Assembly: GCA_030154105.1 (NCBI GenBank)
Contig: JASKKP010000001.1
Span: 1-64,000 of the forward strand
Direction of reading: 5' to 3'
DNA: 64,000 nt
From: Bacillota bacterium
GTDB lineage: Bacteria; Bacillota; DTU030; DUMP01
Shown: one piece after another, positions 16,897-25,110 of the stretch
How positions within the stretch are numbered: position 1 is the first letter of the stretch
Layout of the letters: each line of letters begins with the position of its first letter
Notes under the pieces: generated by a model
What the model was told of the DNA's origin: nothing
What the model saw: only the letters and a program-made list of their open reading frames with translations
Databases searched by the model: none
Position numbers and translations under genes: made by a program

Positions 16897-19047
16897 CTAT
16901 TCTTCCCAAGTAAGCTGAACTTCGTCGCCGTCGTGAAGCGGGGTGGTAAAGTCGGCCGGCTCGCCGTTTACAGTCATCACCAGGCGGCCGCCGGGGCGGG
17001 CGTTCTTTTTCACGTCCACCAGGGTAAACAGGTCGCTCAGTATTGCCGAATTCCGGCCCGGAACCAGGGTTATTTCCGCACCGCGGGGGAGCGGGTCTTC
17101 CGGCTTTGCTTCGCGCCCATTGACGAGAATGGTGGTGCCGCTTCCTGGAAGGCGCAGCTTCTGGCCGTTGACGCTGACGGTTACCGGCGCGCTGGGCAGC
17201 ACATGCCCGGCCAGGGCTGCGGCCACGCTGGGTCCGGTTTCTTCCAAGACATAATCCAGAGAGTCACCCGGACGCACCAGATCCTCGGGCCGGGCAGGAC
17301 GTCCGTTAATGGTCAGGCGGCACGGCGCGAAGGTGATGGTAAAGCGTCGGCCACCCAGGGTGAAGGGGTATTCCTCTTCGCTGAGAAGGCTTGCCGGCAC
17401 GCCGGCGATAAGCAAAAGCTCGCGCGCCGGGCGTTCCCACCGTATCTCCACCTTAGCGCGGTCGGGAACCGGTGTTTCCGGCGTAGCCGGTTGCCCGTTC
17501 ACGCTCAGGCGCGGCGGGAAGGGCGTCTCCACACCGTTCAACCGGTAAAAGCGGGGCGGGCCGGCTAGGTCGCCGGCGGTAGCGCTGGCATCTTTTCCGT
17601 CGGCCCCCGGCCGGAATTCAACCATATCCCCTTCCGAGAGGGGGGTATCCAGATCGGCCGGCCGGCCGTTTACCAAGATCGAGGCGGGCCGGCCCTGCTC
17701 TCCTGGTATGACGGTCAGCTGCCCGTTTACTTCCACAGAAAGGGCCAGCCCCGGCCGGCCGAACAGCCGCTTCCAGGTCGTTCCCGCCGCCAGGAGCGCC
17801 GCGGCCACCGTCTGTCCCGCCTCGTTCCACAGGTACACCGGCTGGCCGTTGACGCTGGCCTTGAGGAAGTGGAGGGGGCGGCCACTCAGGGCCGTCACGG
17901 CGATACCGATGGGGGTTACAGCCTGGGGACCGCTCAGCTTTTTCGCCTGCCCGGTAACTTCCGTGATGGCTTCCCGGCCCCTTAAACCCACCCGGTTCTC
18001 CGGCAAAGCCAGTGCCCTGGCCAGAGCCTGAGGTAGGGTAGGGGTAAGGCTACCGCCGCCGACGAGAAGCACTGCGTCGGGCGGGCGGCCGTTTAAGTTC
18101 AGGATTTCCGCGGCCACCTGCTCGGCCAGACTTTCGATGGCCGGCGTAAGCTCCCTTATGATGCTCGCGGCTTCCTCTTCCCGCCTCTGCCCTAAAATGT
18201 CGGTAAAGGTCACCGGCCCGCCTGCGGTCAGGCGGCGCTTCACGGCTTCACCGCCGGCGAAGTCCAGGAGGTAGCGTTGGCAAAGGGCATCGGTAATCTC
18301 GTCACCGGCCACGGGTACCATCGCGTAGGCATAGATGTGCCCGTGGCGGACGAGGGCGATATCGGAAGTTCCGGCGCCGATGTCTACTAAAGCCAGGTTG
18401 AGTTGGCGCATGCCGGGCGGGATGCTTACCTCGAGCGCCGCAATGGGCTCCAGGGTAAGACTGGCCGCCTCCAGGCCGGCGCGGCGAAGTACGGCGAAGA
18501 GGCTGTCCACAACGACGCGCGGGAGAAAAGTGGCAATGACGGAGAGCCCGATTTCCTGCCCGAACTGTCCTACGAGTTCCGTGATGGGGGCTCCTTCCAG
18601 TATGTACCCGGTAACGCTATAGCCCACGCAGAAGTAACCGGCTGCGGCTATTTGTCCCTGCTCACGCGCCAGGGACTCCTGAGCTGCGCGCAGCGCTTCA
18701 AGCTCCAGAGCGCGTACGTCCTGCTGCGTGACTTCTTCGGCCGCCGCCTTCTCGCGCCGCGCCTCGCCGCGCGCCGTCTTCAAAGCTCGGCCCGCAGCGG
18801 CTACGGCCGCCCGGGTAAGTTTTTGGCGGGTGCGGCGCTCCAGGGCCTCTTTTACTTTCAGCACTCCTTGCGCCACCGCCGCCACATCGTGCACCTGGCC
18901 GTCGTACATGGCCCGACTTTGGTGTTCGTAAACTTCGGCCGCGCGGATGTGGTAGCCGCGGGCCGTGCGCTCCATGATCAACCCTACAATGGTGCGCGTG
19001 CCGATATCCAGGGCGAAGATTTGCTGCGCCGGCGCTTCAGCGGGCAT
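16897..19047 (-). CDS. FtsA-like actin-fold ATPase with repeated C-terminal modules
   Basis: The first ~370 of 716 residues form an FtsA/PilM-type actin fold: phosphate-1 loop FALDIGTRTIVGLI, an ALVDIGAGTSDIALV phosphate-2 loop and the adenosine motif LLVGGGSLTP. It lacks the short amphipathic tail that tethers classic FtsA to the membrane. Instead, residues about 410-716 hold at least five units built on VNGxPA...TPL..GD.V, which look like small beta-grasp/ubiquitin-like modules. Its ribosome binding site is GAGGTGG. It may scaffold an envelope or division-like assembly, but the partner is unknown. No ftsZ is nearby. Confidence 0.8.
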   Translation of the reverse strand: MPAEAPAQQIFALDIGTRTIVGLIMERTARGYHIRAAEVYEHQSRAMYDGQVHDVAAVAQGVLKVKEALERRTRQKLTRAAVAAAGRALKTARGEARREKAAAEEVTQQDVRALELEALRAAQESLAREQGQIAAAGYFCVGYSVTGYILEGAPITELVGQFGQEIGLSVIATFLPRVVVDSLFAVLRRAGLEAASLTLEPIAALEVSIPPGMRQLNLALVDIGAGTSDIALVRHGHIYAYAMVPVAGDEITDALCQRYLLDFAGGEAVKRRLTAGGPVTFTDILGQRREEEAASIIRELTPAIESLAEQVAAEILNLNGRPPDAVLLVGGGSLTPTLPQALARALALPENRVGLRGREAITEVTGQAKKLSGPQAVTPIGIAVTALSGRPLHFLKASVNGQPVYLWNEAGQTVAAALLAAGTTWKRLFGRPGLALSVEVNGQLTVIPGEQGRPASILVNGRPADLDTPLSEGDMVEFRPGADGKDASATAGDLAGPPRFYRLNGVETPFPPRLSVNGQPATPETPVPDRAKVEIRWERPARELLLIAGVPASLLSEEEYPFTLGGRRFTITFAPCRLTINGRPARPEDLVRPGDSLDYVLEETGPSVAAALAGHVLPSAPVTVSVNGQKLRLPGSGTTILVNGREAKPEDPLPRGAEITLVPGRNSAILSDLFTLVDVKKNARPGGRLVMTVNGEPADFTTPLHDGDEVQLTWEE

Positions 19048-19416
19048 GCCTTGACCACCTCACCCACAAAAGTTCGCCGTCTTTCGCCGAGTTTCCTGCC
19101 GCGTCTTTGGCCTTCAGACGTCCGGATAGTTGGGACGGTGGTTCCGCGTATTGCGGAAAGCGCAAGAGAAGGAAATATGTTCAAAGCAGACAATTTTCTC
19201 CTCATGTTTTCTCCTCATGCGCTGATAAGAACGAAAGCGGTGGCGAGATGAGAAGGGGCATCTGGTTGGCCTTGCGCGACAATGCGGCATTATATTTACT
19301 CGGCTGGTCGGGTTCATCTTCCTCAAGCTCCCTTGCTCCTTCGCCTGCCTATCTGGTAGCAGGAATTCTGCCGGAAAAAGAAGAAAGTTAAAGATGAAAG
19401 CGAGGTGCTTACGGGT
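19048..19416 (+). promoter_or_regulatory. Divergent intergenic region with operator-like repeats
   Basis: There is no supported gene. A perfect inverted repeat TTCCGC-GTATT-GCGGAA lies at 19142-19158. A 13-bp unit, TTTTCTCCTCATG, occurs twice head to tail at 19194-19206 and 19207-19219. Both sit between the divergent FtsA-like and WYL regulator genes, so they are candidate binding sites for the WYL protein. A 47-codon frame near 19246 is not convincing. No strong sigma-A promoter is evident. Confidence 0.5.
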
Positions 19417-20466
19417 ATGCGGCAGCCTTCTGCCCTGGACATCGAACGGCACAGCCTGTTTCGCCTGCACAAGATCGACCAGCTCATTCGCCAAAAAACG
19501 TATCCCAATGTTCCGCTTCTCAGCCGCTACCTGGAGGTGAGCACCCGTACCATTGAGCGAGACTTGGAGTTTTTGCGCGATCGCCTGGGCGCACCACTTA
19601 AGTACGACGCCAAACGGCGCGGCTATTTCTATACCCATGATGGTTTTTCTTTGCCCCGCCTTAAGCTTACCGAAGGCGAGCTGGTCGCCCTTTACTTGGG
19701 GCATAAACTCCTCAGCCAGTACAAAGGCACGCCGTACGAAGCGGCCATCGCCCAGGCCTTTGCCAAACTGCGGATGTTTCTTCCCGATAGTGTAGAGGTG
19801 GACTTTGCGGAGGTCGACGGGTTTCTTTCTTTTGCCGTGGAGCCGCTCAGAGGCGATGAGGAACTCCTGGCGGCCCGCTTCCAAGAAGTGATACAGGCGA
19901 TCCATGAACATGAGACCTTGGAGATCACTTACTATACGGCCAGCCGCAACGCCCAGACCGAGCGCCTGGTGGACCCATACCACCTGCGCTCGTACCATGG
20001 GGCCTGGTACCTGATCGCGTACTGCCACAGCCGGCGCGAAGTGCGCATCTTTGCTCTGGACCGGGTGCGCTCGCTGCGCCGCACAGGCCGGCATTTTAAA
20101 ATCCCCGCAGGGTTTTCTCTGGAAGAGTATCTGGGCTACAGCCTGGGAATCGAACGGGGGCAGGAGCCGCGGGAGGTAGTTATCCGCTTCGACGCCGAGC
20201 AGGCGCGGTGGGTTAGAGAACGCCAGTGGCACCCTAGCCAAAAACTCACGCCGCTTCCCGACGGCTCGCTCCTCTTTAAGGTTACGGTAAGCGGCCTGGG
20301 CGAAGTAAAGCGCTGGGTGCTCGGTTTCGGCTGCCATGCCGAGGTACTGGCTCCGGAGGAACTGCGGCAGGCCGTCGCCCGCGAAGTGGCCGAGCTGGCC
20401 GGTAAGTACGGGGAATACCGGCCGACGGGACAAAGCCCAGGGCGCCCGGCAGCAGGCACCATTTAA
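19417..20466 (+). CDS. WYL-domain transcriptional regulator
   Basis: This DNA-binding regulator of about 349 residues has an N-terminal HTH_11-type winged helix (VPLLSRYLEVSTRTIERDLEFLRDRLGAPL) and a central WYL domain (GAWYLIAYCHSRREVRIFALDRVRSL), followed by the WCX extension. WYL proteins bind nucleic acid or nucleotide ligands and often control DNA repair or defence genes. The ATG at 19417 is used; a GTG 12 bases upstream is possible. It may bind the operator-like repeats in its own upstream region. No defence gene is adjacent. Confidence 0.9.
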   Translation: MRQPSALDIERHSLFRLHKIDQLIRQKTYPNVPLLSRYLEVSTRTIERDLEFLRDRLGAPLKYDAKRRGYFYTHDGFSLPRLKLTEGELVALYLGHKLLSQYKGTPYEAAIAQAFAKLRMFLPDSVEVDFAEVDGFLSFAVEPLRGDEELLAARFQEVIQAIHEHETLEITYYTASRNAQTERLVDPYHLRSYHGAWYLIAYCHSRREVRIFALDRVRSLRRTGRHFKIPAGFSLEEYLGYSLGIERGQEPREVVIRFDAEQARWVRERQWHPSQKLTPLPDGSLLFKVTVSGLGEVKRWVLGFGCHAEVLAPEELRQAVAREVAELAGKYGEYRPTGQSPGRPAAGTI

Positions 20467-20521
20467 GAGCGGGGAGAATAGAGTAGGCGTGGAAAGAACC
20501 CTGGAAAAGGGGGCGAGTCCT

Positions 20522-20746
20522 ATGGCCGAAAGGTACGGCCCGGCTTACGAAGCGTACGGTTCGGCCGACCCGGTCTTTGCCGGCCACATGCAAGCCCTTG
20601 TGGGGCAAGTGGTAGATGCCGCCACTTGGGCCGGTACCGTGCAGGGCACCCTGGTCGACGTCTTTCCCGACCATCTCCTGATCCAGACGCCTTCGGCCCG
20701 CTACCACGTGCGGCTTAAAGCCATCGCCTTTGTGCGGGCCATGTAG
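20522..20746 (+). CDS. Small DUF2642/YuzF-like protein
   Basis: This 74-residue protein begins MAERYGPAY. The core, LVGQVVDAATWAGTVQGTLVDVFPDHLLIQ, resembles DUF2642 and YuzF-like proteins of spore formers. No function is established. It lies 55 bases after the WYL regulator and just before a strong terminator, so the two are likely cotranscribed. Confidence 0.6.
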   Translation: MAERYGPAYEAYGSADPVFAGHMQALVGQVVDAATWAGTVQGTLVDVFPDHLLIQTPSARYHVRLKAIAFVRAM

Positions 20747-20752
20747 ATACGG

Positions 20753-20783
20753 CCCGGGGTTTCGGCGAAACCCCGGGTTTTCT
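20753..20783 (+). terminator. Strong intrinsic terminator
   Basis: CCCGGGGTTTC and GAAACCCCGGG form a perfect stem with a tiny loop, followed by TTTTCTG. It ends the WYL regulator/YuzF-like transcript. Confidence 0.9.
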
Positions 20784-20975
20784 GCTGCTTCGAGGAGAGG
20801 GGCGGGCGCAGCCGGGTGGGGGCCCTGGCGACTGGATTGTCTTACCGGGCGCCGCATTACAATCTGGCCCGCCAGGAGGTACGGGCAGAGAAGGGCGGCA
20901 TACATACGTAGGTGTCAGGAGGAGGGACGAAAATGGCTGTTGGGAACGGCCAGGCACTAACGAAAAAGCAACCGA

Positions 20976-21389
20976 TCACGGCTGCTTTTCGCTTATTCCC
21001 AAATATTGCTTCAGAGCACTTTGCAGTAAGTGAGAGAAATTTACGTTGTGCGCCTGGGCCAGGTCGTCGAGCCATTTGGGTATGGTCAAGGTTTTCTTGA
21101 CGGCCCGTTGCTCCATTTCGTCTCGGAAAGGCGGCATCCACACTTCGACGAGCACGACGACCTGATTGGGCTCCACTTTTATTTTGCCGGCGGGAGTAGG
21201 CTCTGGAATAGGGTAGCCGTTCTGTTCTAAGCCGTAGAGGTGAAGGGCCAGTGCTTCTTTAGCCATGCGCAGCGCTTCTTCGTCATTGTCGCCACACGTA
21301 AAGCACCCTGGAAGGTCGGGAAACTCTACCGAGATGCCGTCCTCGGCGTAATCAAAGATTGCAGGAAAGATGTATCTGTCTTTTGCCAT
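20976..21389 (-). CDS. hicB: HicB-family antitoxin with DNA-binding tail (locus 2)
   Basis: This antitoxin has about 137 residues. The N-terminal HicB fold (DGISVEFPDLPGCFTCGDNDEEAL) is followed by a C-terminal ribbon-helix-helix-like part (KKTLTIPKWLDDLAQAHNVNFSHLLQSALKQYL). The ATG at 21389 has AAAGGAGG 8 bases upstream; the frame extends further but without such a site. The DNA-binding tail suggests it represses its own promoter at 21638-21666. It follows hicA. Confidence 0.92.
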   Translation of the reverse strand: MAKDRYIFPAIFDYAEDGISVEFPDLPGCFTCGDNDEEALRMAKEALALHLYGLEQNGYPIPEPTPAGKIKVEPNQVVVLVEVWMPPFRDEMEQRAVKKTLTIPKWLDDLAQAHNVNFSHLLQSALKQYLGISEKQP

Positions 21390-21421
21390 GACCTGGGCCT
21401 CCTTTCTCAGAATGAGAGGCA

Positions 21422-21616
21422 TTACTCCTCCAAACCTGCTTGTTTAAGTATGTTCCTAACTGTCTTGATCGGCAGGTTTTTTCTTGGGTGAGGGATGGTC
21501 ACTAAGCCCTGTTTTGTCGGGTGCTTAAATTGATGGTGGCTGCCACTGATCCTATCAAGCACCCAACCAGCTTTTTGGACCATGCGGATTAGCTCCCTCG
21601 ACGAGTATGTTTTCAC
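21422..21616 (-). CDS. hicA: HicA-family mRNA interferase toxin (locus 2)
   Basis: This 64-residue toxin has the catalytic His in ISGSHHQFKHP and the ending IPHPRKNLPIKTVRNILKQAGL. It is first in the hicA-hicB operon, the normal order, with hicB 32 bases downstream. It differs clearly from the 14.4 kb HicA, so the two loci are not a recent duplication. Confidence 0.92.
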   Translation of the reverse strand: MKTYSSRELIRMVQKAGWVLDRISGSHHQFKHPTKQGLVTIPHPRKNLPIKTVRNILKQAGLEE

Positions 21617-21637
21617 TCACCCTCACCTCTCAACCAG

Positions 21638-21666
21638 ATTATAATACGTATGAATACACGTATCAA
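21638..21666 (-). promoter_or_regulatory. hicAB promoter with operator between -35 and -10
   Basis: On the minus strand TTGATA (21666-21661) and TATAAT (21643-21638) are 17 bp apart. Within the spacer is an inverted repeat, ATACGT (21644-21649) and ACGTAT (21658-21663), with 8 bp between arms. This is the expected place for the HicB DNA-binding tail to bind and repress. Confidence 0.8.
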
Positions 21667-21898
21667 TAAAGAAGGCAAGGTTATGTGAATCGGGAGTTCT
21701 TCCACACCCCTGAGGATTCCTGGTCTGGCGGTCCCCGAGGATTACCCGGGGCCGGCTCAGCGGTACAGCTACAACCCTGGGCCGCTAAAACCCAGAAACT
21801 TCTGGCGGGGAGAGGAGGATTTCCTTCCCTGCGTGTGGAAATCTGTATCAAAATCTCGAAAAGAGGTCCGGCCCAATAAACCAAAGGGGGTTGTACGG
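21667..21898 (+). other. Region without a supported gene
   Basis: The frame of the following small protein stays open back to 21689 but contains no usable start before the GTG at 21833. Its translation there (for example NPGPLKPRNFWRGEEDF) looks protein-like, so a decayed or truncated 5' part is possible. GC-rich short inverted repeats are present without a T-run. Confidence 0.3.
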
Positions 21899-22219
21899 GT
21901 GGCCCTGGCTGACCTGGACGTGCAAGTGAACCTCTATCGGGACGGGGAGAAGTTTTTCGACCTGCTAAAGGCCGTGCTGCGCGAGTGGCACAAATCTCCC
22001 TGGCCCCATGAGCAAGAGCGTGCGGAGTACGCCAAAACTCTTTTTGCCGAGGCGCTGGCGGTGTACCAAAATTACCTGGCCCGGGCACGGGAAAAAGTGG
22101 CCGGTGGGTATGCCACGCCGGCCGATCAAAAACTCTTGGAGCGCATGGAGGAACGTTTTAACTACTGGCAGGGGAAGTTCCAGGAGCTGACCGGCCAAAA
22201 AGAGCCTACCTGTTCCTGA
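21899..22219 (+). CDS. Hypothetical 106-residue protein
   Basis: The protein starts VALADLDVQVNLYRDG and is mostly predicted helical and charged, with Trp/Tyr-rich patches (FFDLLKAVLREWHKSPW, RFNYWQGKFQEL). I do not recognise a family. The GTG at 21899 has AAAGGGGG about 10 bases upstream. A terminator hairpin follows directly after the stop. Confidence 0.6.
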   Translation: MALADLDVQVNLYRDGEKFFDLLKAVLREWHKSPWPHEQERAEYAKTLFAEALAVYQNYLARAREKVAGGYATPADQKLLERMEERFNYWQGKFQELTGQKEPTCS

Positions 22220-22222
22220 TGA

Positions 22223-22250
22223 GACGGCCCGGAAAGCCCGGGCCGTCTTT
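22223..22250 (+). terminator. Probable terminator after the 106-residue protein
   Basis: GACGGCCCGG (22223-22232) and CCGGGCCGTC (22238-22247) form a 10-bp stem followed by only TTT. The hairpin excludes the earlier ATG of the next frame (22219) as a real start. Confidence 0.6.
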
Positions 22251-22284
22251 GCCCTCGGCGCTAGAGGATGGAGGTTTGTTAGGC

Positions 22285-22863
22285 GTGATGGATGCAGGTC
22301 GAGAACTGGAAAGGGACGCGGAACTTACGGAATTGGTGCGGGCCGCCCATGCGGCCGGGGCAACGCAGGCCGTGCTCATTCCGGCAGCGGCGGTAGAAGT
22401 TGACGAGCGGGTGCGGCTCAAGTGCCAGGTACCGCTTTGCGCGAATTACGGGCGGCGCCTCCTCTGCCCGCCTAACCTGCCGCCGGTGGCTGTTGTGCGG
22501 GAAATCGTCCGGCGCTACCGGGAGGCCCTTCTTCTAACCGTCCGTACTCCTCTTACGGGGAGCGAGGCGGAAAAACGTCGGGCCGCCCATGCGGCCGCGC
22601 TCCGGCTGCACCGCGCCGTGAATGCCGTGGAACGGGCGGCTCTACCGCACTTTCCCTTGGCCGCAGGCTTCATCGGCGGGGAGTGCTGGTTGTGCGAGGA
22701 GTGCGTTGGACCCGGCGGCACCTGCCGCCATCCCTTCGAAGCGCGCCCGGCCATGGAAGGAATGGGGATGGATGTGGTTGCCCTTTGCCGGAAGGCCGGC
22801 GTGCCGCTCAAGTTCCCCGTGGAGGATGAAGTTACCTGGGTGGGACTGGTGTTGGTAAGGTAA
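22285..22863 (+). CDS. DUF2284 metal-binding protein
   Basis: This cysteine-rich protein of about 192 residues is of the DUF2284 family. It carries CQVPLCANYGRRLLCPPNLPP and CWLCEECVGPGGTCRHP, which look like metal or Fe-S ligand sets. Such proteins are widespread in anaerobes and uncharacterised. GGAGG at 22270-22274 supports the GTG at 22285 or the ATG at 22288. It lies 16 bases before the next small gene. Confidence 0.85.
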   Translation: MMDAGRELERDAELTELVRAAHAAGATQAVLIPAAAVEVDERVRLKCQVPLCANYGRRLLCPPNLPPVAVVREIVRRYREALLLTVRTPLTGSEAEKRRAAHAAALRLHRAVNAVERAALPHFPLAAGFIGGECWLCEECVGPGGTCRHPFEARPAMEGMGMDVVALCRKAGVPLKFPVEDEVTWVGLVLVR

Positions 22864-22879
22864 GAAGGGAGCGAAAGAA

Positions 22880-23173
22880 ATGCGCCAAGGTGCGTGGGCG
22901 AAATTCTGGGAGACGGTGCGCGGCGTTTTTCAGGGCTCTTTTGATTTTGGCGAGCGAGCAGTGGCCGTGCTGCGCAAGGAGGCTTTTGAGGAAAACGACA
23001 CCTTTCTCCTCCTCTGTTTTGCCGACCTCATCGGTATACCGGTGCCCACCTCTTATTACAGTATCGAACTTCTTCCCTACCTGGCTGAAGAGCTCGAGGG
23101 CTGGGAGAAGCGTATCTTGGAACGGAGGAGCGTGGTGGCGGAGAAGTTCGGCAAGCACGATTGGTGTTGCTGA
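22880..23173 (+). CDS. Hypothetical 97-residue protein upstream of the ArsA-like ATPase
   Basis: This protein begins MRQGAWAKFWETVRGVFQ and ends in Cys-Cys. It is predicted largely helical with one hydrophobic stretch (FLLLCFADLIGIPVP), perhaps membrane-associated. I do not recognise a family. It is probably cotranscribed with the ArsA-like ATPase 58 bases downstream; a small membrane or tail-anchored partner of that ATPase is one possibility. Confidence 0.65.
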   Translation: MRQGAWAKFWETVRGVFQGSFDFGERAVAVLRKEAFEENDTFLLLCFADLIGIPVPTSYYSIELLPYLAEELEGWEKRILERRSVVAEKFGKHDWCC

Positions 23174-23231
23174 GGGCTTGGGGAGGGGGAACACTCCGCA
23201 AGGGAATGCTGACAAGAGGAGGCTTTTTACC

Positions 23232-24194
23232 GTGGCGGCATCCTTATGGGATAAGAAGGCCCTCTTTTTCGGCGGTAAAGGCGGCGTGGGCAAAACTACC
23301 TGTGCGGCGGCGTTCGGGCTCCTGGCAGCGCAGCGCGGCCTGAAGACCCTGGTAGTTTCGACCGACCCGGCCCACAACTTGGGCGACATCTTTGCCGTCC
23401 ACATCAACGAGGAGGGCGAGCTTGCACCCAACCTTTGGGGCTACGAGATCGATCCGGCCAAGGAGAGCAGCCGCTATATTGCCCAGATCAAAGAGCAGCT
23501 CAAAAACGTGGTCAGCCCGGTAATTATGGAAGAAATAGAGCGGCAGGTGGAAGCGGCCTATTCTGCTCCCGGCTCGGAAGAGGCGGCCGTCTTCGACAAG
23601 TTCATCGATATGTTGGAGCGCCTGGACCGGGAGTTCGACCTCCTGATTTTCGACACCGCACCTACCGGGCACACCCTACGCCTGCTTTCCCTCCCGGAGC
23701 TTCTTGCCGCCTGGATCGACCGCCTGATCAAGCAGCGGGAAAAGGCCAACCGGCTGCTGGCCATGGCCGCCGTGGGTGCGCCGGACCTAAAAGATAGGGC
23801 GAACAGGGAAGATCCGGTTCTTTCCACCCTCAAACGCCGCCAGGAGCGTTTCGGCCGGGCGCGGGATTTCCTGGTGGACAGCCAGCAGGCGGCTTTTATC
23901 TTTGTCTTGAATGCGGAGAAGCTCCCCATACTGGAAACGAAGAAGGCGCTTTCGGTTTTAAAAAAGAATCACATTCCGGTGGGCGGCATTATCATCAACC
24001 GCCTCCTTCCCGAGACGGCCGCCGATGCGTTTTGGAGCCAGCGCAAAAGGCGCGAGGCCGAGTGCCTGGCCGAGATTGAAAGAAGCTTCGGCGACCTCAT
24101 CCTGGCGCGCCTGCCGCTTCTTCCGGACGACATCTACGGCCGGGCCGCCCTGGATCAGGTGGTGGCGCTGCTGGCCCGGCAATTAGCGGCGTGA
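23232..24194 (+). CDS. ArsA/Get3-family ATPase
   Basis: This is a 320-residue SIMIBI-class ATPase with the deviant Walker A GGKGGVGKTT at the N-terminus, switch I STDPAHNLGD and switch II FDTAPTGHTLRLL. It is a single-domain form, unlike the tandem ArsA of arsenite pumps. No arsB or arsR is nearby, so an arsenite role is not supported. Get3-like targeting or metal delivery is as likely. The GTG at 23232 follows GAGGAGG; the frame upstream of it overlaps the 97-residue gene. Confidence 0.9.
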   Translation: MAASLWDKKALFFGGKGGVGKTTCAAAFGLLAAQRGLKTLVVSTDPAHNLGDIFAVHINEEGELAPNLWGYEIDPAKESSRYIAQIKEQLKNVVSPVIMEEIERQVEAAYSAPGSEEAAVFDKFIDMLERLDREFDLLIFDTAPTGHTLRLLSLPELLAAWIDRLIKQREKANRLLAMAAVGAPDLKDRANREDPVLSTLKRRQERFGRARDFLVDSQQAAFIFVLNAEKLPILETKKALSVLKKNHIPVGGIIINRLLPETAADAFWSQRKRREAECLAEIERSFGDLILARLPLLPDDIYGRAALDQVVALLARQLAA

Positions 24195-24248
24195 GCGCGG
24201 TAGATGAGGAGAACCCATGGGCGGAACTACACCGAGGAGGAAAGCAAC

Positions 24249-24950
24249 GTGGAGATCGCCGAGCTTTTGCCGCCGCTTATCAAAGGGCGTTTCATCGCCC
24301 GCCCGAACCGCTTTCTTGCCCTGGTCGAGCTGGCCGGGCAGGAGGAGCGTGCCCATGTGGCGGACCCGGGGCGTCTTAAAGAGCTTTTGGTGCCCGGAGC
24401 CGGCGTGTATGTGGCGCCGGCCGAGCGGCCAGGGCGCCGCACCGCATATGACCTGCGCCTGGTGGAGGGGCCAGCGGGGTTGGTGGCGGTGGACAGCCGG
24501 GTGCCCAACCGCCTGGTGGGGCGGGCGCTGGCCGCCGGGATATGGCCCGAGTTCGCCGGTTATGCCTGCCTGAAGGAGGAGCCCCACGCGGGCGGCGGCC
24601 GTTTCGACTTCCTGCTTACGGGTGGCCGGCGGCCGGACTGCTATATTGAGGTGAAGGGCTGTACCTTGGTGGCCGGTGGTACGGCCCTTTTTCCCGATGC
24701 GCCTACGGCCCGGGGTGCGCGCCACATGCGCGAACTGGCGGCGCTGGCCCAAAGCGGGCGGCGAGCGGCGGTGGTCTTTGTCATCCAGCGCGCTGATGCC
24801 ACCGCCTTCCGCCCCCACGCGGCGCTGGACCCGCTATTTACTGCGGAGCTCCGGGAAGCGGCGGCGAAAGGAGTAGAAGTCCGGGCCTTTCGCTGCCGCG
24901 TGAGCACTGCTGCCATCGCCCTAGACCGGGAAGTGCCCATCTGCCTTTGA
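24249..24950 (+). CDS. sfsA: SfsA family protein
   Basis: This is SfsA (233 residues), with an N-terminal OB-like part (GRFIARPNRFLALVEL, ADPGRLKELL) and a C-terminal nuclease-like fold with FDFLL and YIEVKGCTL. The latter acidic/Lys set resembles a PD-(D/E)XK site. It was named for sugar fermentation stimulation; its molecular job is unclear and it may act on DNA. The GTG at 24249 follows GAGGAGG; an upstream ATG at 24204 lacks such a site. Confidence 0.9.
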   Translation: MEIAELLPPLIKGRFIARPNRFLALVELAGQEERAHVADPGRLKELLVPGAGVYVAPAERPGRRTAYDLRLVEGPAGLVAVDSRVPNRLVGRALAAGIWPEFAGYACLKEEPHAGGGRFDFLLTGGRRPDCYIEVKGCTLVAGGTALFPDAPTARGARHMRELAALAQSGRRAAVVFVIQRADATAFRPHAALDPLFTAELREAAAKGVEVRAFRCRVSTAAIALDREVPICL

Positions 24951-25110
24951 GGCCGGTGCCCTCGCTTTCTCCGCCGGCCCATGCGTTGCCGAGGGAAGCT
25001 CTTCATCGGCCTTAGGAGAATGCCTCCTCCGGGGGAGGAATTTACGGCCCGGGCGTCTAAATCTACCGAGGCTGGTTACGAACGGCAGGGCCAGAAAGGA
25101 GACCTCGGAC

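Noticed and set aside
23232-24194. Arsenite pump ATPase
   Set aside because: It has one ATPase domain and no arsB, arsR or arsD neighbour.
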